From contig CM036622.1 in NCBI GenBank assembly GCA_020746105.1, forward strand, positions 14,861,987 to 14,925,986: DNA of 64,000 bases, in the 5' to 3' direction. Below the pieces are notes generated by a model that made no database searches, was not told the DNA's origin, and worked only from the letters and a program-made list of their open reading frames with translations. This stretch comes from Trogon surrucura. Lineage: Eukaryota; Chordata; Aves; Trogoniformes; Trogonidae. Position numbers and translations under genes: made by a program. Positions 1-12,357 of the stretch are shown here, piece by piece (the stretch's first letter is position 1; each line of letters begins with the position of its first letter).

Positions 1-3000
1 GGTCTTACACAACCAAGGTTGTAGCTTTTATGGCTATGACAATGGTAAAGGCATCTGCATCCAAGAACCATCCTCTATCCCAGACCCTAGGGGCTTGACC
101 TGGGGTCCCCTTCAGCTGAAACTGTCCACAGTGACCTTCTATATCATTTATCCACATCTTTTCTGAGCCTCATGTAGCAACTAACAGCCGTTATACATCA
201 TTACTAGCATTTTATAGGTTTTTCTAGTTCAAAGTATCTGCAATAATTCCATTAAATATTATACCTATTCATTCCTTATATTAGTTTGTCAGTTATTGCA
301 AGGAATTGATATAAATTACTATAACTGAAAAGCCTTGGCTATCTAGTGTCAAACATTATGGCTTCAATGGTTTTAAGGTAATTTCAATTTACTGTAGACT
401 GGGCCACTTTCAGCAGCTGCTACCCGCATACCTACAGCCTCAGTACAAGGACAGAAATGCTTTCCTCGGATGTTTCTTAATTGGCCTCATCTCTCCAGCT
501 CTTCCAAAAACCTCTTCTGTGCTGCTTGCTAAGAAGCTCTGGTGGACCATAACATTGCAGTCAGAGCAGAATATCGCACTTAGCCCAAATATACGGCTCT
601 AGAGGGCAAGAGCTCTCCTGTTATCGCAAAAGAGAAGGAAAGTAAAATCCAGGCTGGGCGACACCTAACCTTCTTGTATTGAGCTTTGAGAAAACTGGAA
701 ATTACATTCTAGCATTTCTAGGGCTACAGCTAATAAATCTCTTCAACCTCCCTCCATGCAGCCAGTACAGATAGAGAGCTCATCAGTATGGTTTTTGATG
801 CCTTGTATGAAATAAATTAATCCCTCCCCACTCCGTTTAACTAGAGAAACACTGCTAAACTAGGAAGTCTGTCATTTCTTTCTTACTTACCATAGAATTG
901 TGTGGACTATGGCAAGCATAGTTAGAAAACCAAGCCCTATATGACAAATTGTTTAGTTTACTTGAGTTTTGTTTGTTCTGGGAGGTGAACGAGGCCCAGT
1001 TCTGCACTGAGCTCTAGCAGTACACTTTACTCTTTAGCTAATGGCCTTTCAAGCTCTTTAAGAGTCTCTTGCTATACTTTTCCTGGGTGTTTTGCTCCTG
1101 GCCTCATGAACTGCATCTTATATTTCATGAGACAATAAAATAGAAGAAAAAAACCCTCATAGGACCTATGACAGAACTGTACATGCAAGCAGAAACTACT
1201 TTTCCTTTCTCACCAATTTGTATTAATTATCAATTTCAAATTGCATAATCTAGAATTCACATACTACTGAAAGTAAAAGAAACCAAAAAGGCAATTTGAT
1301 TGTCTGCCCCTTAGGAATTTAATTTCTTCCTAAAACATATTTTTACTTGAGTGGTTATTTGGATTTAAAACAATTTCATTTTATTTCCATTATTAAGGCT
1401 CCTGACAGTAACTGTGCATTTAAAGTTTTAGACCTATGACATCTTATTCTGTTTCTAATTAAGGCCTCAATTATAAGGCATGACCCCCTTGCCCATGTTT
1501 AATTCCCTTTCCCAAATACATGACTTAGGATTTACACTCTCCTCTAGTAATAGGTAATTAGTTTAAGATCGATTATTTAGTCAAAGGTAAAACAGTGAAA
1601 ATAATTTAATTTCAGTAATTCCCATGCAACTAGTGTAGCTATTTGGGGCTGAATCGGCCACTTTGGGAATACCCACTCTGGCTGCATGGCACTAGTCAAA
1701 TATGTCATTTGTTTCAACTACTTCTTTGTGCCTGTTCTGGGGTTTTCTAATAGACAAAACTTCTCCCTCCCACTAACGATAGGTAGACAAAAATCAGACG
1801 GGCAGTTCCCATGGCATTAAGCAGTACAAATACAGCCCACAATCAGACTATGGACTATCAGGATGCACACTGTTACAAAGGTTTTCTTCTATCATAAATT
1901 TCACAATATTTGCCGAAGGAGCTGATACTGACAGACTCTTTCCTCAGTCCTAACTCTGTCTTGAAGAGAATCTCAGTGGAATGCATTGCAGCCAAGTAGA
2001 CCAACATAAAGATAAATGACCTGCTCTAGAGAGACAGAGTCAGTTTACTGTATGTAGATGCTTAGCTGAATCCCAGAGGAAAGCTAGGCCCATAACTTAG
2101 TCATGCTCAATGTTTTCATTCACTTCTCTTTTTGCCCCCTGCAGTCATTATACCTTAGACTGTCAGCAGGGAAAGACTAGTGTTGGAGTTTGGTTGGTTT
2201 TTTTTCCTAGAATCCTTAGTTACTGGGCTAGCTGTAGCATCATGAGATGCAGGTGACATTAAGTTATCATTATAGCCAACTCAGACCTTAAGACTTTAAA
2301 TTCCCAAATGGACTGGTGGACCTTTTTGCACTGTGCACATGGACATTGCATAAAAACTTAGTGCAGAGATTTAGAGTCCAAGTACACACGACAGCCAGAG
2401 GGGAAGAAAAGCAAAAGAAGCACAATCAGAGCCTTGATGGAGCTAAGAACAGAGTTTGGGGTGTCCAGCTCCTAAGCCATTTAACACTGCTGCCACTTTC
2501 ATTTTAGCCCAGTACTAAAAAATACAAACAAAGCAGCATTATATTTTAGTCTAAGCTGCTGATTTTCACTGGTATCCTCCAATTTCTTGACAAGAAACCT
2601 CACAACAGCCTGCTGAAAGGAAAATGTATTTTTGCAAAATTATCTTTTCAAGGAAGTGGCACAAGGAATGAGCTACCAAAATCAAATCCTGTGAGCCATG
2701 GGAAGAGTGGGCAAAAGGAATGTCTGCAGAGTAATGACGTGCATAACCTCACCCCATTGCTCTCACTGAAATTGATTCTGGTGTATCCATTATACTATCC
2801 TCACTAAAAACCAGTGAGGTGGTTTTCTTTTTATCCTATCCCATAGCAACTAAGGAATATAAACTCATTTCAACATGGATGCACTTCCTGAACCAAATAT
2901 GTGGTGCTCAGCTTGTCAGCAACTGTGACATCATCTTGCACAGCAAATTACAGTATATTTCAAAAGACTGTCTTTCTGTTCTGACTTGTCGTACACGCAG

Positions 3001-4087
3001 AACCAAAACAATTTGTAAGAAACATGTTAATTAGTGGGACTTAATAGAAAAGGACAAAATTTTAGTAGGGTTTATGAAATAACACCACTACAGTTATCAG
3101 AAACCTTTGGATTCGACTAGAATTTTAATATGTGTGTTTTAGTTTCCTCTAAAGTCAAATGCAAAACTAAGAATCAAACTGACCCAGAGTCGTTTCACGT
3201 TGTCTTGGCCATTGGTTGAAAATTAGGATAGCTATTACAGTAGTTATCCAGCTGGAAGTGTTTAAAGAAAACAGCAGGAAACAAAAAAGATTATCCAGAT
3301 GAAGCAATTCCAGATTAACCCTTCTAATGCATTAAAGCTCACTGTGCTGTCCTTGTTCTGACTTGGAAGAAGGTCCAGACTTAAAAAAAGAGTTTTTTCA
3401 TTAGTAGGATGTGTTTTTGTGCAACTGCCATGTCACAGAGAACTAGATAGAAAGGGTGAACAGTAACAATAGCCACATGAAAGTCTCTGTATTCTTTCTT
3501 TTAACCTCTAGTTTGAAAGCCATGTTCCTCACATGAATACTTGTTGAGAACATGGTACATGAAGTATTGAAAAAGTAGTAACACGGAAGTCACTTCAGCA
3601 CAGAGTCTATGTACCATCAAAGTCTCACTTGAGCACTGAAAATAGGGCTTTAATTGTAACATAAATGTTTCTGCTCTGCAGAGAGAGAAATTTAACCCAA
3701 AAGAGAGCCACAGGCCTGCACAACTAAATGAAATGAGTCAAGCAAAAGGAAACATTTATATTAAGCATGTTTCACATCTTATGTTTTTTTCAGTATACTT
3801 GCAAGACGCTGAGAAACACTGACAACTGATTCTTGGAACAACTCTGTTGTGTAAAGAATACTTACTTGTGCAAGGCCTGGCATACGGGTTTAATTCGAGT
3901 GACCTTGCCACTGGACTTTATAGTCTCTTCTGCTTTATCACATATTAAATGTTTTCTAATATTTTCATTTGTAGTGTAGAACATTTACATGATCCTCCTT
4001 TAGGACTTATTATCTGAGTAGTATTAAGCATAAGACTTTCTTATGGCCTCCCTTCCATATTGTATTGTCTTTATATTTCTTCTAAAG

Positions 4088-4102
4088 AAAAAAAAAAAAA
4101 AA
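4088..4102. repeat. A15 homopolymer
   Basis: Fifteen A in a row; no element recognised upstream. Confidence 0.9.
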
Positions 4103-6270
4103 GAGTGTTTCATGAGTGAACTCTGTCCTGCTACGCAGAGATTTATTCCAGTCATTTCAAGGTTAGTGAGACTGGATGGATGCCAAGATTTCTGCCCCAC
4201 CCTTGAGTGTATCACAAGGAAAACAGTTTAAATGACATTTTGCCTTTTGGTTTTTTTTCTTCCAACATCTGGACTGCAAGACCAAGGTATTTTTTTGCAA
4301 ATTGGCTACTAACATTTCACAAGGCAGTGACATATATTTGCTTTTATAGTCTCTAATTCTCTGCTGGAACAATTTCCTCTGACACAATTTCAACACTTCC
4401 TCACTGAATTTTTACTGCTGTAGTGAGCAGTGCCAAAGGCTTTACCCAGTGTAACCTCGTAAGCATCCTCCCGCTCATAATTTCACAGCACTGAGATTAA
4501 GATTAGGTTTTTCAAAACACTTAGGTGATTTTCTGTTTACATACATTTCCCCAAAAAAAAGTGGTGGGCATATAATAAATTCCATGAAAGCCAGCAATAT
4601 GTCTATCTTGCTCTCACAACAGTGAAGGAGCTTCCCATGAGCCATCTCAAGTGTTAACAGCTATCAAGCTACAGCAATGTGGAGCACAGGTGTCACAAAG
4701 TAGCCTGGAAAAGTTTTGGGCAATCATTAAATTGTTATTAGTACATGAGACTAAGACTGTCCCTTAACTGCTGCTATAAATTGCAGGCAATCTGCTACAA
4801 GCATCACACCTTGGAACCGGAGTCCCTTCTTCTACTGATAATAACCTGTGCTGTGCTCTCCACATTCCTAATTTATGTTATTGGAAAGCCAATGTGAAAA
4901 TCAGTTTTAACCTTACCACAGCATGTGGATAATTCTGGTTTTCATTCTACAGCCTTGGCCTCCTTTCTCCACAAAGTCCTTCATGCACTCTCAGCCTCTC
5001 TTCCTTGCAGTTTTTATTTGCTCTGACTTTTACTACCTTGTCTTCTTTCCAGATACTGGCAATCTCAATTCTAGCTCTCTCACTCACAGCATACTCTCCT
5101 TACCTCCTCAGATTTGCTCTCTTTTCTCATCTTAAGGATGATTACTTTCTCATCTCCCTAATACACAGTTTGCCAACAAATAAATACTAAATATTTTTGC
5201 CTAGAGTAATTCCAGCAGCAAGCAGAGCAGTGGAAAGGGTGGTTCATTTGCAGAGTATGCAGGGCCAGTAGGAAACTCTGTGATACTTTTTCTTCTGAAG
5301 GAGGAGAAAAAGAACAAAGCTATAACTGAAAAATGGCAGGTAGCTTGAACACACAATGGCATTACTGTGCTGGAAGAGATTTGAACCTAAAGTGTTTTGT
5401 ATTGCTGTCTGTCCCTGATAGGAAAGGACATGTACACCATCAGTTACTATGACACAACACATGTGATGAAATCACAGTAACTCAGATTGTTAGAGACATC
5501 CATCTCCAGGTGTCCTCTGCATCTTTCCTATCTCCTATGTATACTCTTACTGGAGTGTGCCCAATTGCTTCTTTGTATCCTTAGAGGGATGGGAAAGACA
5601 TGTCAACCACACGCCTTAATCCAAAATCCCATGGCTTCTCAACTGAAATCTGGCAAAAAATAATAAAGTAATACATGAGTATAGTAGACCTTCAAAGTTC
5701 TAGTTCATGTTCATCATGCCAGAGTCCCTAGAAAAAGGAAGAGGATCAGCTGTGCTCCTGCGTATTTTCAGTAAGAGGCCGAAGAAGGGAGAAATGAGCA
5801 CAGACCCATGAAGTGCTCAAGGCCAATCTTCATGTTCATGGCACAGATGCACATCCCAGCTTTCCAGTATCCTGGCTTGGGAATAGGTACAGACAGAACT
5901 TATGTGAAGGAGACACTTTCCTAGGTAGGAAATCATGTCAGGCAAAGAGAAGATTCATCCTCCTTCTGAAACAGACACTTTAGCACCTTCTTTGATAATA
6001 CACTAAAATATTAATGAACACCATGTTCATCTACTTTGTCAGACAGATAATTTGAAATTCCTTGGACTCCTTGCATTACCTCATCTCTCTCCAGCAGGTT
6101 GATCTCCAGAAATGCTACACTGCGACACTGATGTTTTCTGAGAGGGACCATTTATGCGGAATATCTTACATTTTACTAATAGTTCATCTTCATCATATTC
6201 TTGTCATCAGCCTGTGTGCTGCTTTATTGAAAACTATTTTCTCTTCCTGAGGCAATGTAAACTACCAACC

Positions 6271-6310
6271 TTTATTTATTTTTTTAACTGCCAAAAAATT
6301 AATAAATAAA
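6271..6310. repeat. AT-rich imperfect inverted repeat
   Basis: TTTATTTATT (6271-6280) pairs with AATAAATAAA (6301-6310), and an inner T run (6281-6285) with an A run (6293-6298). May form a weak hairpin; low complexity makes chance likely. Confidence 0.6.
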
Positions 6311-8620
6311 TCCCTTCTGTTCCTAACAGTCCTTACTATCTGCCCTCTTCTCAGCTTGAATGCCCGCCTGCTTCAGGCACATTTCCCCTGTCACAGTTTC
6401 CCTCCAGCCCCAGGATCTCTCATTTAAGCAATTCAAACCATGTACAGTTGGAGACATTGTTCCTTGGAGGAACAGTTGCCCTCTTTGAGATAGGCACACA
6501 AAACAGCAACAGCAGTCTGCTGTGAAGAAGCTCGGAGTCAAATGAGGATGTAACAATAGAGATAAACAGAGATAGAGAATAAAAACTCCAGTCACAAGGT
6601 AGACTAATGCTGGACAAGCGGTACCTCCAGCCTGAAGCAGAATATCTGAGGATCTGGTTGTTTTGTGGTTTGGTTTGTTTTGTTTTAGTTTGGCACTACT
6701 TTGTATAACTCATCATGCCAACAACGTCTTTGATTTGAATTTTATCAGGCACTGCAGGCTGACACAATTAAAACTAATTAGCAACTCTCCCTGCTCCTGA
6801 GCATCCAATCCAGAACAATCTTTTTCCTTCGAGTCTTAACTTGAATCCCTGTAAATAATGTCAGCCATTACAGCTTCCATAATACCCTAGAAATATTTAA
6901 AGAAATTGGATTTTCAGTGTTGCAAGCACATTTTCAAGAAGCACCCATCCAACACTTCATGCAGATTTTGTGAGGCCTACATTAGCCATGGACCATGGTG
7001 TCATCCAAATAATTCTGTCAAGAGCTGCCAGATCCAAGTTCCCAAGTTCTGTCAAAAAAAAACCCAACCCAAAATAAAACAAAAGCCACCACATTAAAAA
7101 AAAACAAAACAGCACAACCACAAATTCTGTTCTCCGCAAGTACTCCGAGCTTCCCAGAGGACTGGTTGCAATAGCTGAAGATGTGTAGAGCTTCACAGAG
7201 CAAACATCAAACCTTAGACTTCCTTGGGAAGCAATATCACTGCTGCTGCAAGGGGCTGGGAAATGACTGCAGATCCTGGCTATGATGTTTTCTTCCCTAC
7301 AGTGAGCTTAAACATTGTTGCCTGAAAATGACAAAAGCACAAGTCACAACGGTCCTGGAGTCCATACCTGCAAGCAAAGCAGTTACAAGAGCCTTATGTT
7401 TGTCAAGAGTTAGGGCTGGGCTGGACACCAATATCTTTGTGTGATATTATAAATAGTCATATGTATTAATTTAAAACTGACCAATGGTTCAGATTCATGT
7501 CTCCTTTGTAGAGAACAGCAGGAAACACAAGGTAACAAATCAGGTTTCCACCATTTGTTCTTATCGCATTCTTATCACAGAAGGACCCAATAAGTAATCT
7601 TACAGCTACACAATTTTCATCAGACATAGCCAGATCTGACGTAACTCAATTCCCCCTTTTATCAGACCTAAGCAGTGAAGACGTAATTGTAGCAGATCAA
7701 TGGCATAATGTATTCAATACTGTTGCTAGTACAAGTACATCTACTTAATAATCAGTTGACTTAGCATTTTTTCTTAATTAAAAATTAAAATGAATTCTAT
7801 GGCTCTCGAACATGAGAACAAAAAGCACCATACAAAGCAGATCAGGACCACATCTTTGTAATTCATACCAGGCAAAGGAAACTGCTACAAATTCAATAAA
7901 AATCAGAATTTAAAAGGTAGAAACATGTAATCAAAGTGAAGAAACTTCTGGCTTGGCTGTATTAAAAAACTCAATTAAATCTATTTAAAGTCACAAACAA
8001 AGGCTTATAAAATTGCATTTATACAGCACTGACCATGAACTTAGGCCTATACAGAACACAGAAGAACTCAATCCCTGCACTAAATATATTTTAGCACATA
8101 AAGTCTTCACCTCTGTAAATGGTTGCATATGCCATAAGTTTATTTTCAGAATCCTAACTAGTATACTGAGTGTTCAGACAAAATTTAATTTGACCAGGAA
8201 AGTCATGGTAGTCTGTTACTGACGTAGTTGTTTGAAGTGTAGGAAGCTCAAAATGATTTTCAAGAAAGGGTCAGAAGCAGAAGAATATTTTATTGAAACT
8301 ACACCTATAAGAAGTTAATACTTTTTCCTAATATTTTTTTACATAAATGAAAGATCAGTATAAACCTTTTTCTGATTCTTGTTAAAGCTTTTGTCCTAAA
8401 ACTGCAACACCAAGTTTTAATACCTGTAACAGCATGCATGTTATTGTTTTATATGCCAGGAAGTTTTAACTTTGAAGTATTATGACACACCACTGCCTAG
8501 CAAAAAGTTACTGTTCTCTTTGTGTGTGATACTAAAGTTGTGAAGTAAGAAAAATTAGAAGCCAACAAACTTGAACCAACATTTATTCTTGCTTTTCTCT
8601 AGAGAAGCAGTTTTCAACTT

Positions 8621-8640
8621 GTTTGTTTGTTTGTTTTGTT
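8621..8640. repeat. GTTT microsatellite
   Basis: GTTTGTTTGTTTGTTTTGTT, a short imperfect repeat. Confidence 0.9.
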
Positions 8641-10937
8641 GCAGAGCACATTTAAATAGACTCTAGGAGGGGACAGAATTTACAAAGTGAATATAAAATT
8701 ATTATAATTGTGAGAACTGCTTAGTTGTTTTTAATTTATATTTCACAGCACACTCGGAACTAACCTGTGAACAGTCAATGCTATGTGAGCTGCAGACTGA
8801 AAATCATGGTTGAATATAGAGCACTAGGAATTATTTTAATTTCATGTCATCATGGTAGCCAGTTTAAGAAGGAAAAATCCATAAGTATCCAGAGAAATAA
8901 AGGCTTATTTTCAATAAGATGTTCATTCCTACTTGCAAATTACATTCCATCAGGTCCGCTTGCCCTTTTGCCTCAGGAACTAAATCCGTTTCAGCAATAC
9001 CTGCATCAGGAAAGACTTTCTAATTCTTCAGTAACATTTCTCATCAAAAAAAGAGATATTGGGACTTTGCCCAACTTTTATTATATCAAGGGGTCAAACC
9101 TGAACTCAACACTTGTCTCAAACCTGTGCCACCATTATTCAAGTCCTGGACTGTACTACCTGAGGTTTTCCAACTGGAAGAACCTTACATGGGACACAAA
9201 TTCCCCCACCTGGGTGCACATCTGTGTCCTAAACATGCACTGGAATGGGGCACATGTGAACCTCCATGTACCAACTCTTTGACAGAGCAAGTCTAGTGCT
9301 GCAGGAAATTTATAAACAATTATATTTATCTAATCCCTTCCCTACTCTTACCTCCTCCACCACAGTTGGAATAGTGTATTCCTTTGTTCATAACTCATTT
9401 CTTCTTGTTTTACGAAATACACTTGGAACATATCTGGGCAAAGAATACAATGGAACAGATAAAATATTTACAAATCCAAATGATGCTCTTACACACAGTG
9501 GCTTCAATCTCACAGACTGACTTTGCTCACTGGCTAACCACACTAAAATTAGGATGGCAAATTGACAGAAATCAGAAAGATTTCTTATCTAGATCTTACT
9601 GGATAATACTGTAGTCCTGGCTGTGTTCTAGAGCAAGATCTACAAAGACAAACCCTTCTTGTGAAACAATGAGTTGGCAAATTCTCATGAGATTTTCCTT
9701 CCTTTTTTTCCTCATCGACACTATTCTGCGTTTTTGGGGTTTTTTTTAAATTTTATTCTTTGTTCTTCTGGTTGATACCAATAACTTTGCTTTCCTACTC
9801 ATTCCTTCAAGTTTATAGCACGGGCATCACCTTCAAGTCAGGTCTTTTCCTAGGTTCTCACGTCCGGAAGGACATCTTTCTGCCAAACATCTCCAAGACA
9901 CTGAGTCTTTTTGTCTCTCCATATTTAAGCTCTTATCTCACAGCTGAAATATCTGTTACTCTTCAAGCTTATTCTGCCCACATTTGTTTAAAATGATGCC
10001 TGAAACATCAGTTTCCTGCTTTTATAGGTCTTGAAACTTGCCCTCGGCCATTCTGATTGAGTACTTGGACTACAGAGGATTTTTTCAAATTGGAAAAATC
10101 TCACTAACGGTACCAATTCTGTAGAATCAAGGAGATTACTGGTCTAAATGCATGTCCTACATATGTGTTGACTAAATGACAAGAGATGATTTTGGATTAA
10201 TACAAACTGTGATTGGATTATGTCATTTCTCCACGTGCCTCTCTTCCATTGCACCAAAACTCATGCCTGTCGTGACTCACTCACCATGAAATACCAGCCT
10301 CTGTGCCCACTCCTCCACAGACACACCCCACCTCTTTTCACTTACCAAATTTTCACAGTAGCAGGTTCATGCTACTCCCAGGCTTCCTCTCAAATACAGG
10401 AGGAACTATTTGTACATACTACTGAAAATTTCTCCTTTTGGTGTTTAAAAGTGTTCCACCCTAACATTGAGACACATGTTGATGACTTAAATTTAGCAAT
10501 TACTAGCTTGAGCAGCTGTATATCACAAGCAAATATCAATTCTTTTGTTCTTTGTACAATCTATAACTGGAGCCATTTCTAGCTGATCTTTAGACTGTAA
10601 GTTTACGGTGAATAAAGCAGTGACCTTTTTTATTTGATGCTTATGAAGAATTTAGTACAGAAGACTTCTGTTTCTGTGGCCTGAGGCTAAGCTTGCTAAA
10701 GTGTGATAGCTTTTAAAAAAATACCTATTTCTTTATGTCAGGCTTTAAAGCTGTTATCTGGAGACAGGATATCATCTGAAGACAGGTATTTTTGGATTAA
10801 TTGGTGATGGTTAGGTTAAGGAAATACAGTAAAAAACTATCTTAAATGGTGTGAAACTTGTTCTACAATATCCCATCTGGAAGAGAAGGCCACTATAAAG
10901 AGTATGGTGAGTATGTATATTCTTTTTTTTGCCAACA

Positions 10938-11240
10938 GTCTCCTGAGGTGCATCAAAAGAGGCATGACCAGCAGGTCAAGACATGATTGTGCCTCTCTAT
11001 TCTGCCCTTGTAAGATCTAACCTGGATCTAAGTCTGGAGCCCTCAACACAATAAGGATGTGGAACAGGTCCAGAAAAGGGCCACAAAAACGATCACAGGG
11101 CTGGAGTGCCTCTCCCCTGAAGACATACTGAAAGAGTTGGGGTTGTTCAGTCTGGAGAAGAGAAGGCTCCAGAGAGGCCTTGTAGCAGCCTTCCAGTACC
11201 TGAAGGGGGCTACAGGAAGGCTGAGGAGAGACTTCTTATA
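10938..11240 (+). mobile_element. CR1 LINE, old copy, 5' part (interrupted)
   Basis: Seen: the segment translates to the conserved tail of CR1 ORF2, with LRCIKRGMTSRS-like text, a V-Q-K-R-A-T-K block and L-F-S-L-E-K-R-R-L. This is the region after the reverse transcriptase core that nearly all 5'-truncated CR1 copies keep. The homology stops at about 11240, where a different CR1 begins; the continuation expected next is found at 12081-12357. It is therefore the left half of one old copy split by a later insertion. Junction position is uncertain by a few bases. Confidence 0.85.
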
Positions 11241-12080
11241 AGAAAGCTGCGCTGCCATTCAGCAAGATCTAGACATGCTAGAGGGCTGGGTGGGGAGAAA
11301 TCTTATGAAATTCAACAAGGGCAAGTGTAGAATTTTGCACCTGGGAAAGAATAACCCCGTGTGCCAGTATAGGTTGGGGACTGCCCTGCTGGAGAGCAGT
11401 GCAGGGGAAAGGGACCTGGGGGTTCTAGCGGACAGCAGGATGACCACGAGCCAGCAATGTGCCCTCGTGGCCAAGAAGGCCAATGGCATCCTGGGGTGTA
11501 TTAGAAGAGGAGTAGCTAGTGGGTCAAGAGAGGTCCTCCTGCCCCTCTACTCTGCCCTGGTGAGGCCACATCTGGAATATTGTGTCCAGTTCTGGGCCCC
11601 TCAGTTCAAGAAGGACAGGGAACTGCTTGAGAGAGTCCAGCACAGAACCACAAAGATGCTGAAGGGAGTGGAACGTCTCCCTTATGAGGAAAGGCTGAAG
11701 GAGCTGGATCTCTTTAGCTTGGAGAAGAGGAGGCTGAGGGGTGACCTCATTAATGTTTATAAATATGTCAAGGGGGAGCTTCAAGGAGGATGGAACCGGG
11801 CTCTTTTCAGTGATGTCCAATGACAGGACAAGGGGCAATGGATACAAGCTGGAACACAGTATGTTCCACAAAAATCTGAGGAAAAACTTTTTCACAGTGA
11901 GGGTGACAGAGCACTGGAACAGGCTGCCCAGGGAGGTTGTGGAGTCTTCCTCTCTGGAGACATCCAAAGCCTGCCTGGACGTGTTCCTGTGTGACCTACT
12001 ATGGGTGATCCTGCTCTGTCAGGGGGGTTGGGCTAGATGATCTTTCAAGGTCCCTTCCAACTCCTAGTGTTTTGTGATTC
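11241..12080 (+). mobile_element. CR1 LINE, younger copy nested in an older CR1
   Basis: Seen: 5'-truncated copy starting in the region downstream of the reverse transcriptase catalytic box (GCTGCCATTCAGCAAGATCT). It continues through the conserved C-terminal block ([36 protein letters not shown]) and ends GATCTTTCAAGGTCCC...GTGATTC. An open frame of 182 codons (11275-11823) remains, then the frame shifts. The copy separates two complementary halves of an older CR1 (10938-11240 and 12081-12357), so it was inserted later. No function is expected; it lacks the catalytic part. Confidence 0.88.
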
Positions 12081-12357
12081 ATGTGGTAATAGGAAAAGGG
12101 GCAACGGTTTTAAATTAGAGCAGGTTAGATTTAGATTAGACATTAGGGATAAGGTCTTTACTGTGAGGGCAGTGAGACACTGGAACAGGTTGCCCAGAGA
12201 AGCTGTAGATGCCTCATCCCTTGAAGTGTTCAAGGCCAGGCTGGATGAGAGTTTGAGCAACCTGGTCTAGTGGGAGGTGTCCTTGCCCATGGCAGGGTAG
12301 CTGGAACTAGATAATGTTTAAGGCCCTTTCCAACTCAAGACATTCTATGATTCTATG
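12081..12357 (+). mobile_element. CR1 LINE, old copy, 3' part (continuation of 10938-11240)
   Basis: Seen: starts at a GTAATAGGAAAAGGGGCAAC block that in CR1 directly follows the text ending at 11240. It continues through [21 protein letters not shown]-like coding remnants and ends with the CR1 tail CATTCTATGATTCTATGA. Its sequence differs clearly from the inserted copy in the equivalent region, so it is not a tandem duplicate of that copy. Confidence 0.85.

Larger units (their letters stand above)
1..10937. other. Intergenic, no gene recognised
   Basis: AT-rich DNA with many short chance open frames. It holds a 15-base A run (4088-4102), an AT-rich imperfect inverted repeat (6271-6310), a GTTT-type repeat (8621-8640) and a 171-codon open frame at 8767-9282 that I could not assign. 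I see no CR1 tail or other recognisable transposon. Confidence 0.7.

Noticed and set aside
6323-6617. Minus-strand frames of 65 and 90 codons
   Set aside because: Two overlapping frames without splice context, domain or conservation evidence; consistent with chance.
11524-11967. 147-codon minus-strand frame
   Set aside because: Antisense shadow of the CR1 coding sequence; similar antisense frames recur in every CR1 copy.
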